Shown: positions 41,687-50,000 of the stretch, one piece after another | Layout: each line of letters opens with the position of its first letter | Position numbering within the stretch: the stretch's first letter is position 1 | Translations under genes and position numbers: made by a program | Assembly (NCBI RefSeq): GCF_002573715.1 | Contig: NZ_PDHM01000019.1 | Coordinates: 62,001-126,000 of the forward strand | Direction of reading: 5' to 3' | DNA from: Paenibacillus sp. EZ-K15 | Lineage (GTDB): Bacteria > Bacillota > Bacilli > Paenibacillales > Paenibacillaceae | DNA: 64,000 bases | The notes under the pieces: model-generated | What the model saw: only the letters and a program-made list of their open reading frames with translations | What the model was told of the DNA's origin: nothing | The model's database searches: none

Positions 41687-42490
41687 TTATTTCTCCCTCC
41701 TGAGTCGCTCGCCTACAATCTGAAACGAACAGGCTGTTAGAAAAATCATAAAGCCCGGGAAAAATCCCATCCATGGTGCAACCTGTAAATAATTTTTCCC
41801 ATCCAATAACATAACCCCCCATTCAGGTGAGGGAGGCTGTGCACCAATTCCTAAAAAGGATAAACCGGACAAAGTCAAAATCGCCTTACTTACATCCAGG
41901 ATCAACATGGTACCAATCTGTGGGGAGATATTCGGTATCATATGTCTTATCACGGTTCTCATTCCAAATGATCCGCTTACCCGGCTAGCGATAATATACG
42001 GTTCCTTTTTAACATCATGGATCAAACCTCGGATTAATCTCACGTACTTGGCCCACCAAGAAAGAATAACCGCGAAATAAACATTCTCCATGCCAAAACC
42101 AAGAAAACCAACAACCACAATGGTAAGCAGGATACTCGGCAATGCCGTAAATATATCCGTTATACTCATCATCAACATGTCAAGTTTATTTCCCCAATAA
42201 GCACTCAGGGTGCCAACGAAGAGTCCGATCAGCATGACCACGCTGAGAACTGCAAAAACAGGAAACACGGAGTCCCTGATACCGTGTATCACGCGGCTTA
42301 ATAAATCTCTTCCTAAATAATCCGTTCCAAACGGATGTGAGAGGCTTGGGGGAAGAAGCTTTTGATCGTGATTGGTAAGGAATGGGTCATAAGGTGAAAT
42401 CCATGATGCGGTGAGTCCTGTAATCATGAGAATCACAATAAACAACAACGCTGTTGTTGGAAGCTTATTCGCTCGGATGAGATTCATCAT
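41687..42490 (-). CDS. Nik/Opp-type ABC transporter permease (NikC/DppC class)
   Basis: 267 residues from the ATG at 42490, which overlaps the previous stop as ATGA. Five to six TM segments; N-terminal WISPYDPFLTNHDQKLLPPSLSHPFGTDYLGRDLLSRVIHG is the conserved DppC block, and the EAA-like loop lies at about 180-200 (IIASRVSGSFGMRTVIRHMIPN). With the NikB-type gene it forms the channel. Confidence 0.92.
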   Translation of the reverse strand: MMNLIRANKLPTTALLFIVILMITGLTASWISPYDPFLTNHDQKLLPPSLSHPFGTDYLGRDLLSRVIHGIRDSVFPVFAVLSVVMLIGLFVGTLSAYWGNKLDMLMMSITDIFTALPSILLTIVVVGFLGFGMENVYFAVILSWWAKYVRLIRGLIHDVKKEPYIIASRVSGSFGMRTVIRHMIPNISPQIGTMLILDVSKAILTLSGLSFLGIGAQPPSPEWGVMLLDGKNYLQVAPWMGFFPGFMIFLTACSFQIVGERLRREK

Positions 42491-43434
42491 AATTCCCACC
42501 TCTGTTTGTCTAGATGAATACGTGGATCGGCAAAGAAATATAGAATATCAGCAGCAAAATTAAACACAAATATAAATACAGCCACTAAGATCGCGCTCCC
42601 TTGAATGACTGGAAAATCACGGCGATAAATAGCCTCTAGCATATATTTACTGAACCCTGGAAAACTAAAAATAGTTTCCGTTATGATGGAAGCTCCAAAA
42701 AAGCCAGGCAAACTAGTCGTAACTAGCGTCAGTATTGGGATGAACATGGAGCGAAATAAATAAGATGGATAAAAGATCGAGGGGCGCAAACCTCTAGCTC
42801 TTGCCGCCTCAATATAGGAGAATTTACTGTACTGAATGGTATAGGATCGTACCATCCGAACGAAGTAAACACTTTGTACCAGCGAAATAGCTGTTATCGG
42901 AAGTACATAATGTAATACGGAAGAGCTGCCTACAACTGGAAGAATAGTCCATATAACTCCAAAAGCATACATTAGTAGAATAGCGAGCCAATATAAGGGT
43001 ACTGACAACCCCAAAATGGTTACCGAATAAACAACTCGATCAGAAAACGAGCCTTCATTCAATCCTAACCAAATCCCAACCGGTATTGAAATGAACAACG
43101 TTATTAAAAAGGAGCCTGTAATGAGTCTGGACGTCGGCTCTAAACGGCTTGTGATTTCATGTAACACCGGTTCTCCGGACATAAAGGAATTTCCTAGTTC
43201 ACCTTGAAATATCTGAAGTACCCAGGCAATGTATTGCTGAATGAACGATTGATCAAGTCCCCATTGCTTCTGTAAGTCAGCTACCAACGATTGCTCCGGC
43301 ACGGCTCCGATTTCTAACAACATCATGGACGCCGGATCGCCCGGCGCCAAACGCATTAATGTGAAAACGAACAATGAAAATAGGACTAGGGTAATCATTA
43401 ACATCAATAATCGATTCATTATGGAACGCAGCAT
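42487..43434 (-). CDS. Nik/Opp-type ABC transporter permease (NikB/DppB class)
   Basis: 315 residues from the ATG at 43434, overlapping the binding-protein stop by one base (TGATG). Six TM segments; RLAPGDPASMMLLEIGAVPE near the N-terminus and IEAARARGLRPSIFYPSYLFRSMFIP (EAA loop) are family hallmarks. It is co-translated with the binding protein and the other permease. Confidence 0.92.
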   Translation of the reverse strand: MLRSIMNRLLMLMITLVLFSLFVFTLMRLAPGDPASMMLLEIGAVPEQSLVADLQKQWGLDQSFIQQYIAWVLQIFQGELGNSFMSGEPVLHEITSRLEPTSRLITGSFLITLFISIPVGIWLGLNEGSFSDRVVYSVTILGLSVPLYWLAILLMYAFGVIWTILPVVGSSSVLHYVLPITAISLVQSVYFVRMVRSYTIQYSKFSYIEAARARGLRPSIFYPSYLFRSMFIPILTLVTTSLPGFFGASIITETIFSFPGFSKYMLEAIYRRDFPVIQGSAILVAVFIFVFNFAADILYFFADPRIHLDKQRWEL

Positions 43435-45029
43435 CACTGTGCTTCTTTCTTCAAGTGATGCCATTTCAACGGATCATCTTCAATGGCATTGAAAGAAAAG
43501 TCAACAACATCACGTGTATGAACAAAGGTTTGCTTGGTATAATATATCGGCACAGACATAGCCTCCTCATGCATTCGAAGAAACACTTGGTCGAACAGCT
43601 CCTGCTGCTTCTCGACTGAGACCGTAGCTGCAATCTGATCTAACAAGTCTGACAATTGAGGGTCTTGGTAAGCAACTCCCGGTGTAGATGACGAATTGTA
43701 GAATAATGAGGACAGGAATCGATATGGCAATTGAGCATCTGTATACGTTCGATACATAAGCAGGTCATAATCCTTGCTGCCCCATAGCGTATCGTAGTAA
43801 GCTGCCCGTTCCTGATTTACAATGTTAATTTGAATACCTATCTGCTTCATGTTGTCTTGAAAAATTTCAGCCATCTCTTTCCACTCTGGATATTCTTCCG
43901 TTTGAATAACCAATCGCAGTTGTAAGACTTGTCCATCTTTCTCATAAAGATGCGTTTTCTCATTCCATTCGTAACCCGAGGCTTCAATCAATTGTTTTGC
44001 CTTCTCGGGATTATAAGGATAGAAAGGCTGATTATCGACGGTTACAAACGCAACTTTTTCTTGAAACAACCCTCTGACTGTATCACCGGTTCCATCTGCA
44101 TATTTACTCGTATCATTTCCGTAATTCATGGCTTGGCGAATATTCTTGTCTGATAGAGATGTTTTGTTTTGGTTGATGACCAAAAAATAGGACATGGTGC
44201 TGGTTCCAGTTTCCACAACGTACTTATCGTTATTTTGAAAAACACTTAGACTTTCCACCGGAACATTGCCAAGTTCCCCACCTGCAAGATCTACCTCTCC
44301 AGACTGTAGAGCCAATACCCTTGCCTGAGGATCTGTAATCACTCTAAAAACAAGTGAATACTCTGATGGTTCCTCTAACCAATAATGCTCATTTGCTACC
44401 AGAACCGTCTCAACCCCTTGTTGATAACTGCCTATTTTCCAGGGGCCCGTTCCGATGGCTTTTTGGAAGGTACCCTTCACATCTCCAGCAGGAGTTACCG
44501 CATTTGGACTCATAATCCGAAATGGCCTTGCTTGACTAAGCTCATACAGCACTTGAGTTGCCGTTTCTTCAAAAGTAAGTACGACGGTATGATCATCAGG
44601 AGATTCTATTTTTTTTAGTAAACGGGAAATTTCAAGCGTCGCATTCTCTTCTCTACTAATCGCTCTCTCCAACGAAAACTTAACCGCAGCTGAATTCAAT
44701 GGACTGCCGTCAGAAAATTTCACCTGATTTTTCAGATGAAAACTGTAGGTCTTTCCGTCATCGGAGACTTCCCAGGATTCAGCCAAACTAGGAGCAAGTT
44801 TACCTTCTCCTTCATATTCCACAAGCGCGTCATATACAGCGGCATGTGTATGCCGTGATCCATTGTAAGTCGAGGCATCAAGCTTATCTCCTTCAGCATC
44901 CTGTGTTACTGCAACAACGATGTGCTTGTCCTCTCCTTTGCCAGAAATCGGCCGTTTTTCTTGCGAGCACCCCATAAGTACCAACAATGCGACAAGTACT
45001 ACAACCCCGAATCTAAATCTCCCAAACAT
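43434..45029 (-). CDS. Nik/CntA-type solute-binding lipoprotein
   Basis: 531 residues. Signal peptide with lipobox LMGCS (about C21), then an SBP family 5 (cluster C) domain: YDALVEYEGEGKLAPSLAESW, SFHLKNQVKFSDGSPLNSAAVKFSLER, IGTGPWKIGSYQQG. Cluster C proteins bind peptides, nickel chelates or metallophore complexes. The Zur box in the shared upstream region points to a zinc or zinc-metallophore ligand rather than peptides. AGGAGCAGGG precedes the ATG. First gene of the operon SBP-permease-permease-ATPase-ATPase, all overlapping or adjacent. Confidence 0.9.
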   Translation of the reverse strand: MFGRFRFGVVVLVALLVLMGCSQEKRPISGKGEDKHIVVAVTQDAEGDKLDASTYNGSRHTHAAVYDALVEYEGEGKLAPSLAESWEVSDDGKTYSFHLKNQVKFSDGSPLNSAAVKFSLERAISREENATLEISRLLKKIESPDDHTVVLTFEETATQVLYELSQARPFRIMSPNAVTPAGDVKGTFQKAIGTGPWKIGSYQQGVETVLVANEHYWLEEPSEYSLVFRVITDPQARVLALQSGEVDLAGGELGNVPVESLSVFQNNDKYVVETGTSTMSYFLVINQNKTSLSDKNIRQAMNYGNDTSKYADGTGDTVRGLFQEKVAFVTVDNQPFYPYNPEKAKQLIEASGYEWNEKTHLYEKDGQVLQLRLVIQTEEYPEWKEMAEIFQDNMKQIGIQINIVNQERAAYYDTLWGSKDYDLLMYRTYTDAQLPYRFLSSLFYNSSSTPGVAYQDPQLSDLLDQIAATVSVEKQQELFDQVFLRMHEEAMSVPIYYTKQTFVHTRDVVDFSFNAIEDDPLKWHHLKKEAQ

Positions 45030-45093
45030 CCCTGCTCCTCCTATTTCTCTTCTATGATGTTTTTGATTAAACAGCTGTCAATATCATGATCAC

Positions 45094-45122
45094 TTGCATA
45101 CTGAGTAATCTTTGTATATTAT
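45094..45122 (+). promoter_or_regulatory. Promoter of the Zur-box methyltransferase gene
   Basis: TTGCAT (45094-45099), 17-base spacer, TATTAT (45117-45122). The Zur box begins two bases later and covers the expected start of transcription. Confidence 0.6.
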
Positions 45123-45123
45123 T

Positions 45124-45142
45124 AATCGTAATTGTTACGATT
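45124..45142. promoter_or_regulatory. Zur box (zinc repressor operator)
   Basis: AATCGTAATTGTTACGATT is a 9-1-9 inverted repeat with one mismatch. It fits the Bacillus Zur consensus (AAATCGTAAT-N-ATTACGATTT) at nearly every position and differs from Fur and PerR boxes by the TCGTAA/TTACGA core. It blocks the methyltransferase promoter and lies 95 bases before the importer operon. Confidence 0.75.
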
Positions 45143-45175
45143 TGCAAGATTTTTTTTATAAAGGAGAACCGATTA

Positions 45176-45931
45176 ATGACTGAGCATAAACTCGTACAGC
45201 AATATCGTGATTATTGGGACAAAGGAGCAGACGTCTATGATGAAATCGTAGATACGGAATTTGCAACCGATACATATGATCAATGGCAAGCGATCCTGAG
45301 TAATCTTTTATCCGGAAAAAAGGATTTAAAAGTTTTAGATGTTGGAACTGGTCCTGGATTTTTCGGGATTTTGCTTAGTCGTATGGGTCATCAGGTTACA
45401 GCCATAGATTCTTCACCTGAAATGGTGGCTAAAGCTAGTAAAAATGCGCAAAAATATAACTGCAGCATCAAAATTATTGAGACAGATATTATAGAATACA
45501 AGCCGGAAGAAACATTTGATATCATCATTTCCAGAAATGTTACTTGGTTCCTATATAATCCTGTCACTGCCTATCAAAATTGGTATGGGATGCTTAATGA
45601 CGGCGGTCAAGTTATTATTTTCGATGCAAATTGGAATTTGTTTTTGAGTAATCCACAGGAGGCAGAGCTTTATCGTAAAGCTCAGGAGGAAGCAATTGAG
45701 CAAGGTTACTTGCCCTACCGCGAAGTGAAAGACATTGAAGAAGGTGATCAACTGGCGCTTACCTTGCCATTGACCTACGTAAGAAGACCGGGATGGGATA
45801 GCGAAATGCTTAGATTTATTGGTTTTACTAAAATTACAATCCATAAAGGATTCGATACTAAATCTTATAGTCCAGGAGAAAAAATCCTGAACCGTCACAG
45901 ACCTATGTTTGCGATCGTTGCTGAAAAATAG
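45176..45931 (+). CDS. Class I SAM methyltransferase, probably zinc-regulated
   Basis: 251 residues from the ATG at 45176 (AAGGAG nine bases upstream; the open frame runs back to 45086 but includes the Zur box). SAM motif I is KVLDVGTGPGFFGILL (about 52-67), motif II AIDSSPEM, and the post-I block FDIIISRNVTWFLYNP. The second half (IIFDANWNLFLSN, LPLTYVRRPGWDSEML) resembles methyltransferases I associate with Nik-type importers in anaerobic Firmicutes. It is not nicotianamine-synthase-like. Divergent from the importer and under a Zur box, it may modify a metal chelator used by that importer. Function inferred from context only. Confidence 0.85.
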   Translation: MTEHKLVQQYRDYWDKGADVYDEIVDTEFATDTYDQWQAILSNLLSGKKDLKVLDVGTGPGFFGILLSRMGHQVTAIDSSPEMVAKASKNAQKYNCSIKIIETDIIEYKPEETFDIIISRNVTWFLYNPVTAYQNWYGMLNDGGQVIIFDANWNLFLSNPQEAELYRKAQEEAIEQGYLPYREVKDIEEGDQLALTLPLTYVRRPGWDSEMLRFIGFTKITIHKGFDTKSYSPGEKILNRHRPMFAIVAEK

Positions 45932-45978
45932 GACCATCCTTAACATCTGGCCACCGACAAGAACGTATATCCCGTTAG

Positions 45979-46359
45979 TCATCTCTCATTCGTTCTCGCC
46001 GGTTGCGGTCGTAACGGCAGGTTAAAGGGCCGATCTTTGTGGGATGGCCCTTTCTCTTTTTCTTCAGTAAGCAACTGTTTTTCTAGACCTGCTTCGATTT
46101 TAGGACCAACTTGTATCACAGGGCCCTCAACTTGCTCGTATCCAGAGGAAGGAAACCATTCTCCATAAATGCGATGCCATTTTTCCTTCTCCCAGGGAAC
46201 CTTCACTTCAAATACTATCCATGTCATAGCTGGCACAATGAATGGCGAGAGGTTTTCTGGACAGAGTTCTGTTGAAGCTACTGCCATGTAATAAGCAAAA
46301 TCCTGCTTCAGCCGTACTGCATTTCCGACATTCACATGCAAGGAGCAGGCATCCGGCAC
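45979..46359 (-). pseudogene. Truncated GyrI-like effector-binding domain
   Basis: The reading includes FAYYMAVASTELCPENLSPF, VPAMTWIVFEVKVPWEKEKW and IYGEWFPSSGYEQVEGPVIQV, the central and C-terminal strands of GyrI/AraC effector-binding domains. The N-terminal half and HTH are missing, and after GPVIQV the frame drifts into Lys/Glu-rich sequence that overlaps a plus-strand terminator. No ribosome site. A decayed AraC or GyrI gene. Confidence 0.55.
46024..46062 (+). terminator. Terminator of the methyltransferase gene
   Basis: Arms AAAGGGCC (46024-46031) and GGCCCTTT (46046-46053), then CTCTTTTTC. Confidence 0.75.
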
Positions 46360-46397
46360 ATCTTGTTCAATTTCTGCAGGGTGGCTGCAGGCTGATT

Positions 46398-46878
46398 TTA
46401 GCTTTCCATTTTTACAAAGTCTTGTGGATTGGATCTAATATACGTGCTAATCTGTTTCATATTATCCGGAGCGGTCTCCAAGAAGCGTTCAAATAAGGAG
46501 CTTACAGTGGTTAGGAGTTCATTATCATGCTCCAAGTCTTTAAAAGTAGCTTCACTCCATTGCACACCTAGCATACGATTCCTTGCTTCGAGAACCTCTT
46601 TCGTTTGGGGGTATTTGTCAATGAAAAAGGCAGGGAGATTTCTCCACTGCCCTTTATGCTTTATATGCCTGAATATTGAGCCGAAACCTAGCTTCCTCCC
46701 CCTCCATTTCCAAAAGTGTTAGTATGGAGGACAGACGTTTTTCGATTTGAACAGACGATCCCATTACATCCTTGAAGTTCATAATCGGTAGTTCGTCGGG
46801 TTCAGTATTCGAGCTGGTTGGTTGAATAACTGCTAAATTATGCAAAATTTCTCTCATTAATTCCAAAAATTTCCTCAT
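46398..46878 (-). pseudogene. Unknown protein gene with a frameshift in a G run
   Basis: The frame from the ATG at 46878 reads MRKFLELMREILHNLAVIQP to LLEMEGEEARF, then leaves protein-like sequence and stops. One base out, translation continues KLGFGSIFRHIKHKGQWRNL, later FFIDKYPQTKEVLEARNRML, to SNPQDFVKMES and a stop at 46398. Removing one G from the five-G run near 46712 joins both into a protein of about 160 residues. Helical, no motif recognised. Either a genuine mutation or a sequencing error. Confidence 0.5.
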
Positions 46879-46897
46879 TAATTATGACACCACACAA

Positions 46898-48658
46898 TTA
46901 CCTCATCACTTTAGCAAGCTCCGTGAAAATAACCCCGAGCGCGTAAGCACCCGCATCCGGGTATCCGATACTGCGTTCGCCTACCGTGCCCGCTCTTCCC
47001 ATTCGGGCAACGATATCTGCCGTCTTCTCCGCTCCGAGAACCGCCGCCTCGGCCGCCTTGATCGCCGCCGGCTTTATGTCCACGCCCTGCGCAGCACTCT
47101 GCGTCCAGGAATCCGCGAACGGGACGAGTGCATCGATCAATGTCTTGTCGCCGACGACAGCTCCTCTTCCGAACGATCTTTCGCCCGTATCCTGGATTCC
47201 TTTCACAACGGCCTGCATCATATCTGCGACCTCTTGAACGGACAATTCCTGCTTCTGACCGGCAGATTTACTGGCCGCTCGGAATGCGGATCCCCAGATC
47301 GGTCCGGAAGCCCCGCCGCAATACTCCATGATGATCATCGAGCAGGCGTCGAGGAAATTGCCGATATCGCTAAGATGGTGGGTCAGAATATCGTCCCACT
47401 CCGCCTTGAGCTGCTTGAAGCCCTTGGCGACACTCATGCCGAAATCGCCGTCTCCGGCATGGGCGTCGAGCTCGCAGAACGGCACCTCGTTCTCGATGAT
47501 GACCTCGCTCATTTGATCGATCAGATATACGATATTTTGCAAGGATAAGCGGTTGTTCTTAATCACTGCAGCATCAGCTTCCGTATTGTTTTTATACGAA
47601 ACTGCCCTCTCTGACTTCTCTTCTTGAATAACCTCGGTATAGTTCACGGGCTCAAAAGATCCCTTAACCGACAGTGCCGGCGTATCGCATGGCGCAGACA
47701 GCCACTTCTTGAGCGTCTCGTCCAGCTTCATGATCGTCACCGATGCACCTGCCATGTCGATGCTAGTCATATAGTTGCCTACGAATACTTTGAATACCCG
47801 CTTGTTTCGGGACGCCAATTCACGCATCACGGAATTGTTCAGCAAGTACAGCTCCTGCAGCGGCGTGCCGCCAAACCCATTGATTAATACGGCAACTTCA
47901 TGCTCCGCAGAATCATTCATCTGCAAGTTGTCCAGCAAAGACGTGACCATCCGCTGGGCCAGCTCATCTGCAGGAACAACTTTCTCCCTGCGGATTCCCG
48001 GTTCGCCGTGAATGCCGACGCCGTATTCCATCTCGTTATCTTCGATATGAAACGTCGGAGTTCCCTTGGCGGGCACGGTGCAGGAGGTAAACGCGAAGCC
48101 GATGCTGCGAACATGGTTAATCGCATGCTGCGCCGCTTCTTTTACTTCCGGCAGGGACAGTCCCGCTTCTGCGGCTGCTCCGGCTACCTTATGAACGAGC
48201 ACCGTTCCGGCAACCCCTCTTCTCCCTACCGTATAGAGACTGTCTTCAACGGCGATGTCATCGTCGACCTTCACATAATCCACTTGGATACCGTCCTCGC
48301 TTGCAAGGTGGGCCGCATTTTTGAAGTTCATGATGTCGCCGCTGTAATTTTTGATAATAAGCAGCGTTCCCTGATTGCTCGCGGAGCTGCGGATCGCTTG
48401 ATACACCTGGATTTGGGATGGGGAAGCAAACACATCGCCGCACACGGCCGCATCCAGCATGCCGCTTCCAACGAATCCGGCATGAGCCGGTTCGTGGCCG
48501 CTTCCGCCGCCGCTGATCAGCGTAACTTTATCTTGGTTGATCTCTTTTTTGGAAATCACTTTGAATTTAGGGTTGAACGATAACTCAGGATGCGCCAGCA
48601 CAAGCCCATTGCACATTTCCCGAACCAAGGTTTCCGGCTTATTCATGATTTTCTTCAT
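46898..48658 (-). CDS. dhaK: ATP-dependent dihydroxyacetone kinase (fused DhaK-DhaL)
   Basis: 586 residues. The N-terminal DhaK domain (1-330) has LISGGGSGHEPAHAGFVG and the substrate-binding histidine in YGVGIHGEPG (H217), which forms a hemiaminal with dihydroxyacetone. A linker of about 40 residues leads to the DhaL nucleotide domain (about 375-586) with ELDAHAGDGDFGMSV (acidic cluster for two Mg-ADP) and GGASGPIWGSAFRAA. The fusion is the Citrobacter/eukaryote-type ATP-dependent kinase, not the PTS-dependent three-protein form. AAGGAG for this gene lies in the end of gldA. It converts dihydroxyacetone from GldA to DHAP. Confidence 0.92.
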   Translation of the reverse strand: MKKIMNKPETLVREMCNGLVLAHPELSFNPKFKVISKKEINQDKVTLISGGGSGHEPAHAGFVGSGMLDAAVCGDVFASPSQIQVYQAIRSSASNQGTLLIIKNYSGDIMNFKNAAHLASEDGIQVDYVKVDDDIAVEDSLYTVGRRGVAGTVLVHKVAGAAAEAGLSLPEVKEAAQHAINHVRSIGFAFTSCTVPAKGTPTFHIEDNEMEYGVGIHGEPGIRREKVVPADELAQRMVTSLLDNLQMNDSAEHEVAVLINGFGGTPLQELYLLNNSVMRELASRNKRVFKVFVGNYMTSIDMAGASVTIMKLDETLKKWLSAPCDTPALSVKGSFEPVNYTEVIQEEKSERAVSYKNNTEADAAVIKNNRLSLQNIVYLIDQMSEVIIENEVPFCELDAHAGDGDFGMSVAKGFKQLKAEWDDILTHHLSDIGNFLDACSMIIMEYCGGASGPIWGSAFRAASKSAGQKQELSVQEVADMMQAVVKGIQDTGERSFGRGAVVGDKTLIDALVPFADSWTQSAAQGVDIKPAAIKAAEAAVLGAEKTADIVARMGRAGTVGERSIGYPDAGAYALGVIFTELAKVMR

Positions 48659-48659
48659 C

Positions 48660-49796
48660 TTATATCTCCTTACTTAATTTGTATTGACGACCCAACTGGT
48701 CAGCGGCCATAATCGCGGATGCTACCGCCTCCTCCGAAATCGGGAATGGCATCGAATGGATGGATTCCTCGGCAATACATGCCTTCTTGGCCACTTCAAG
48801 CAGCTCCTCGTAGGTCACACGCTCTACGCCGATATCCTCCAGGCATACAGGAAGACCGATCGACAGACAGAAGTCCAGCACTTCCTTCATTTCGTCCCGG
48901 TCGGCATTCTCAAGCACCAATTGAGCAATCGTACTAAAGGCTACCTTCTCGCCGTGATAATAATGATGCGTTCCTTCAAGAGCCGTCAAGCCATTGTGAA
49001 TCGCGTGAATCGCTGCCAAACCGCCGCTCTCGAAGCCTAGTCCCGATAACAGAATATTCGTCTCGATGATATTCTCCAAGGCTGGCGTCACAATATTTTG
49101 ATCACAGGCCAGTTTCGCTCTGTACCCGTTCTCGAGCAGTGTTTCATAACATAGCTTGGCAAGTCCCAGCGCTGTAATCGTCCCTTTGGCGTCACCGCAT
49201 ACGCCTTCGCGAACACCGCACGGCAGACCGGCATTGACATTGGAGTAAGATTGAGCCGTCGCTCTTGCTTCGAAATAGGTAGAGAGCGCATCCCCCATTC
49301 CAGCAACTAGGAATCTAGTCGGTGCTTTAGCAATAACCGTCGTATCAATCATGACGACACTAGGACTTTGTTTGAAATAAGCATAATCATCGAATTCGCC
49401 TTCCGGAGTATAGAGTACCGCCGAATGGCTTGTCGGTGCATCGGTCGCCGCAATTGTAGGGACAACAATCAGGGCCTCACCTTCGGCTACGCATTTTGCC
49501 GTATCAATCGCTTTGCCTCCGCCGAGGCCAATCGTGCAAGAACATTGATGCTCCTTCGCCAAAGCTTGCAATCTGGCAACCTCCTGCCGGGAGCATTCCC
49601 CACGGAAGCCGCTTTCAACTAGCGTTATATTAAATTTCAGTTTCGTTGACTCCAGCTTGTCTTTTACCCGTGCAACATCATCGGGATGGGCAATCAGCAG
49701 AGCGGATTCTCCGAATGTCTTTACAAAATAACCCAAATTCAACAGTTCGTTCTCACCTTGCACATATTTTGTGGGACTGATAAACGCTCTTCTCAT
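48660..49796 (-). CDS. gldA: Glycerol dehydrogenase
   Basis: 378 residues from the ATG at 49796 (AGGAGG seven bases upstream; an ATG at 49802 is too close). NAD-binding loop IGLGGGKAIDTAKCVA (about 90-105). Zinc ligands by family pattern are D169 (GMGDALSTYFEA), H264 (AIHAIHNGL) and H281 (HYYHGEKVAFS). It oxidises glycerol to dihydroxyacetone with NAD. First gene of a two-gene operon with the kinase, giving the oxidative glycerol route. Control is probably by the divergent PocR-AraC regulator and CcpA. Confidence 0.93.
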   Translation of the reverse strand: MRRAFISPTKYVQGENELLNLGYFVKTFGESALLIAHPDDVARVKDKLESTKLKFNITLVESGFRGECSRQEVARLQALAKEHQCSCTIGLGGGKAIDTAKCVAEGEALIVVPTIAATDAPTSHSAVLYTPEGEFDDYAYFKQSPSVVMIDTTVIAKAPTRFLVAGMGDALSTYFEARATAQSYSNVNAGLPCGVREGVCGDAKGTITALGLAKLCYETLLENGYRAKLACDQNIVTPALENIIETNILLSGLGFESGGLAAIHAIHNGLTALEGTHHYYHGEKVAFSTIAQLVLENADRDEMKEVLDFCLSIGLPVCLEDIGVERVTYEELLEVAKKACIAEESIHSMPFPISEEAVASAIMAADQLGRQYKLSKEI

Positions 49797-49827
49797 GTTC
49801 ATTCCTCCTAAGTAAACTATACTTATT

Positions 49828-49887
49828 ATTATAGGTTGTACTTAATCGGGAAGCATGAAACAATGAGATCGGAATAAAGCGTTTTCT
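49828..49887 (-). promoter_or_regulatory. gldA -10 box and candidate cre site
   Basis: TATAAT on the minus strand (49833-49828) is followed by about 27 bases to the ribosome site. Upstream, ATAAAGCGTTTTCT (49874-49887, plus-strand reading) matches the cre core AAAGCGTTTTC fully and the whole consensus at 11 of 14 positions. CcpA binding here would repress the glycerol genes on glucose. Confidence 0.5.
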
Positions 49888-49928
49888 TATCGTGTTTTTT
49901 TGTCATCTTTATGGAAAATTGTATTATC

Positions 49929-49958
49929 TTGTTCTTCAGTAGAAGCATTCGCTATAAT
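49929..49958 (+). promoter_or_regulatory. Promoter of the PocR-AraC regulator gene
   Basis: TTGTTC (49929-49934), 18-base spacer, TATAAT (49953-49958). Confidence 0.55.
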
Positions 49959-50000
49959 ATTCAGTAGAGTTTCTATAACTTTTCATAGGAGAATGTTGTC

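Noticed and set aside
45086..45175. N-terminal hydrophobic extension of the Zur-box methyltransferase
   Set aside because: It would encode the promoter and Zur box; the ATG at 45176 has a proper ribosome site and matches the family start.
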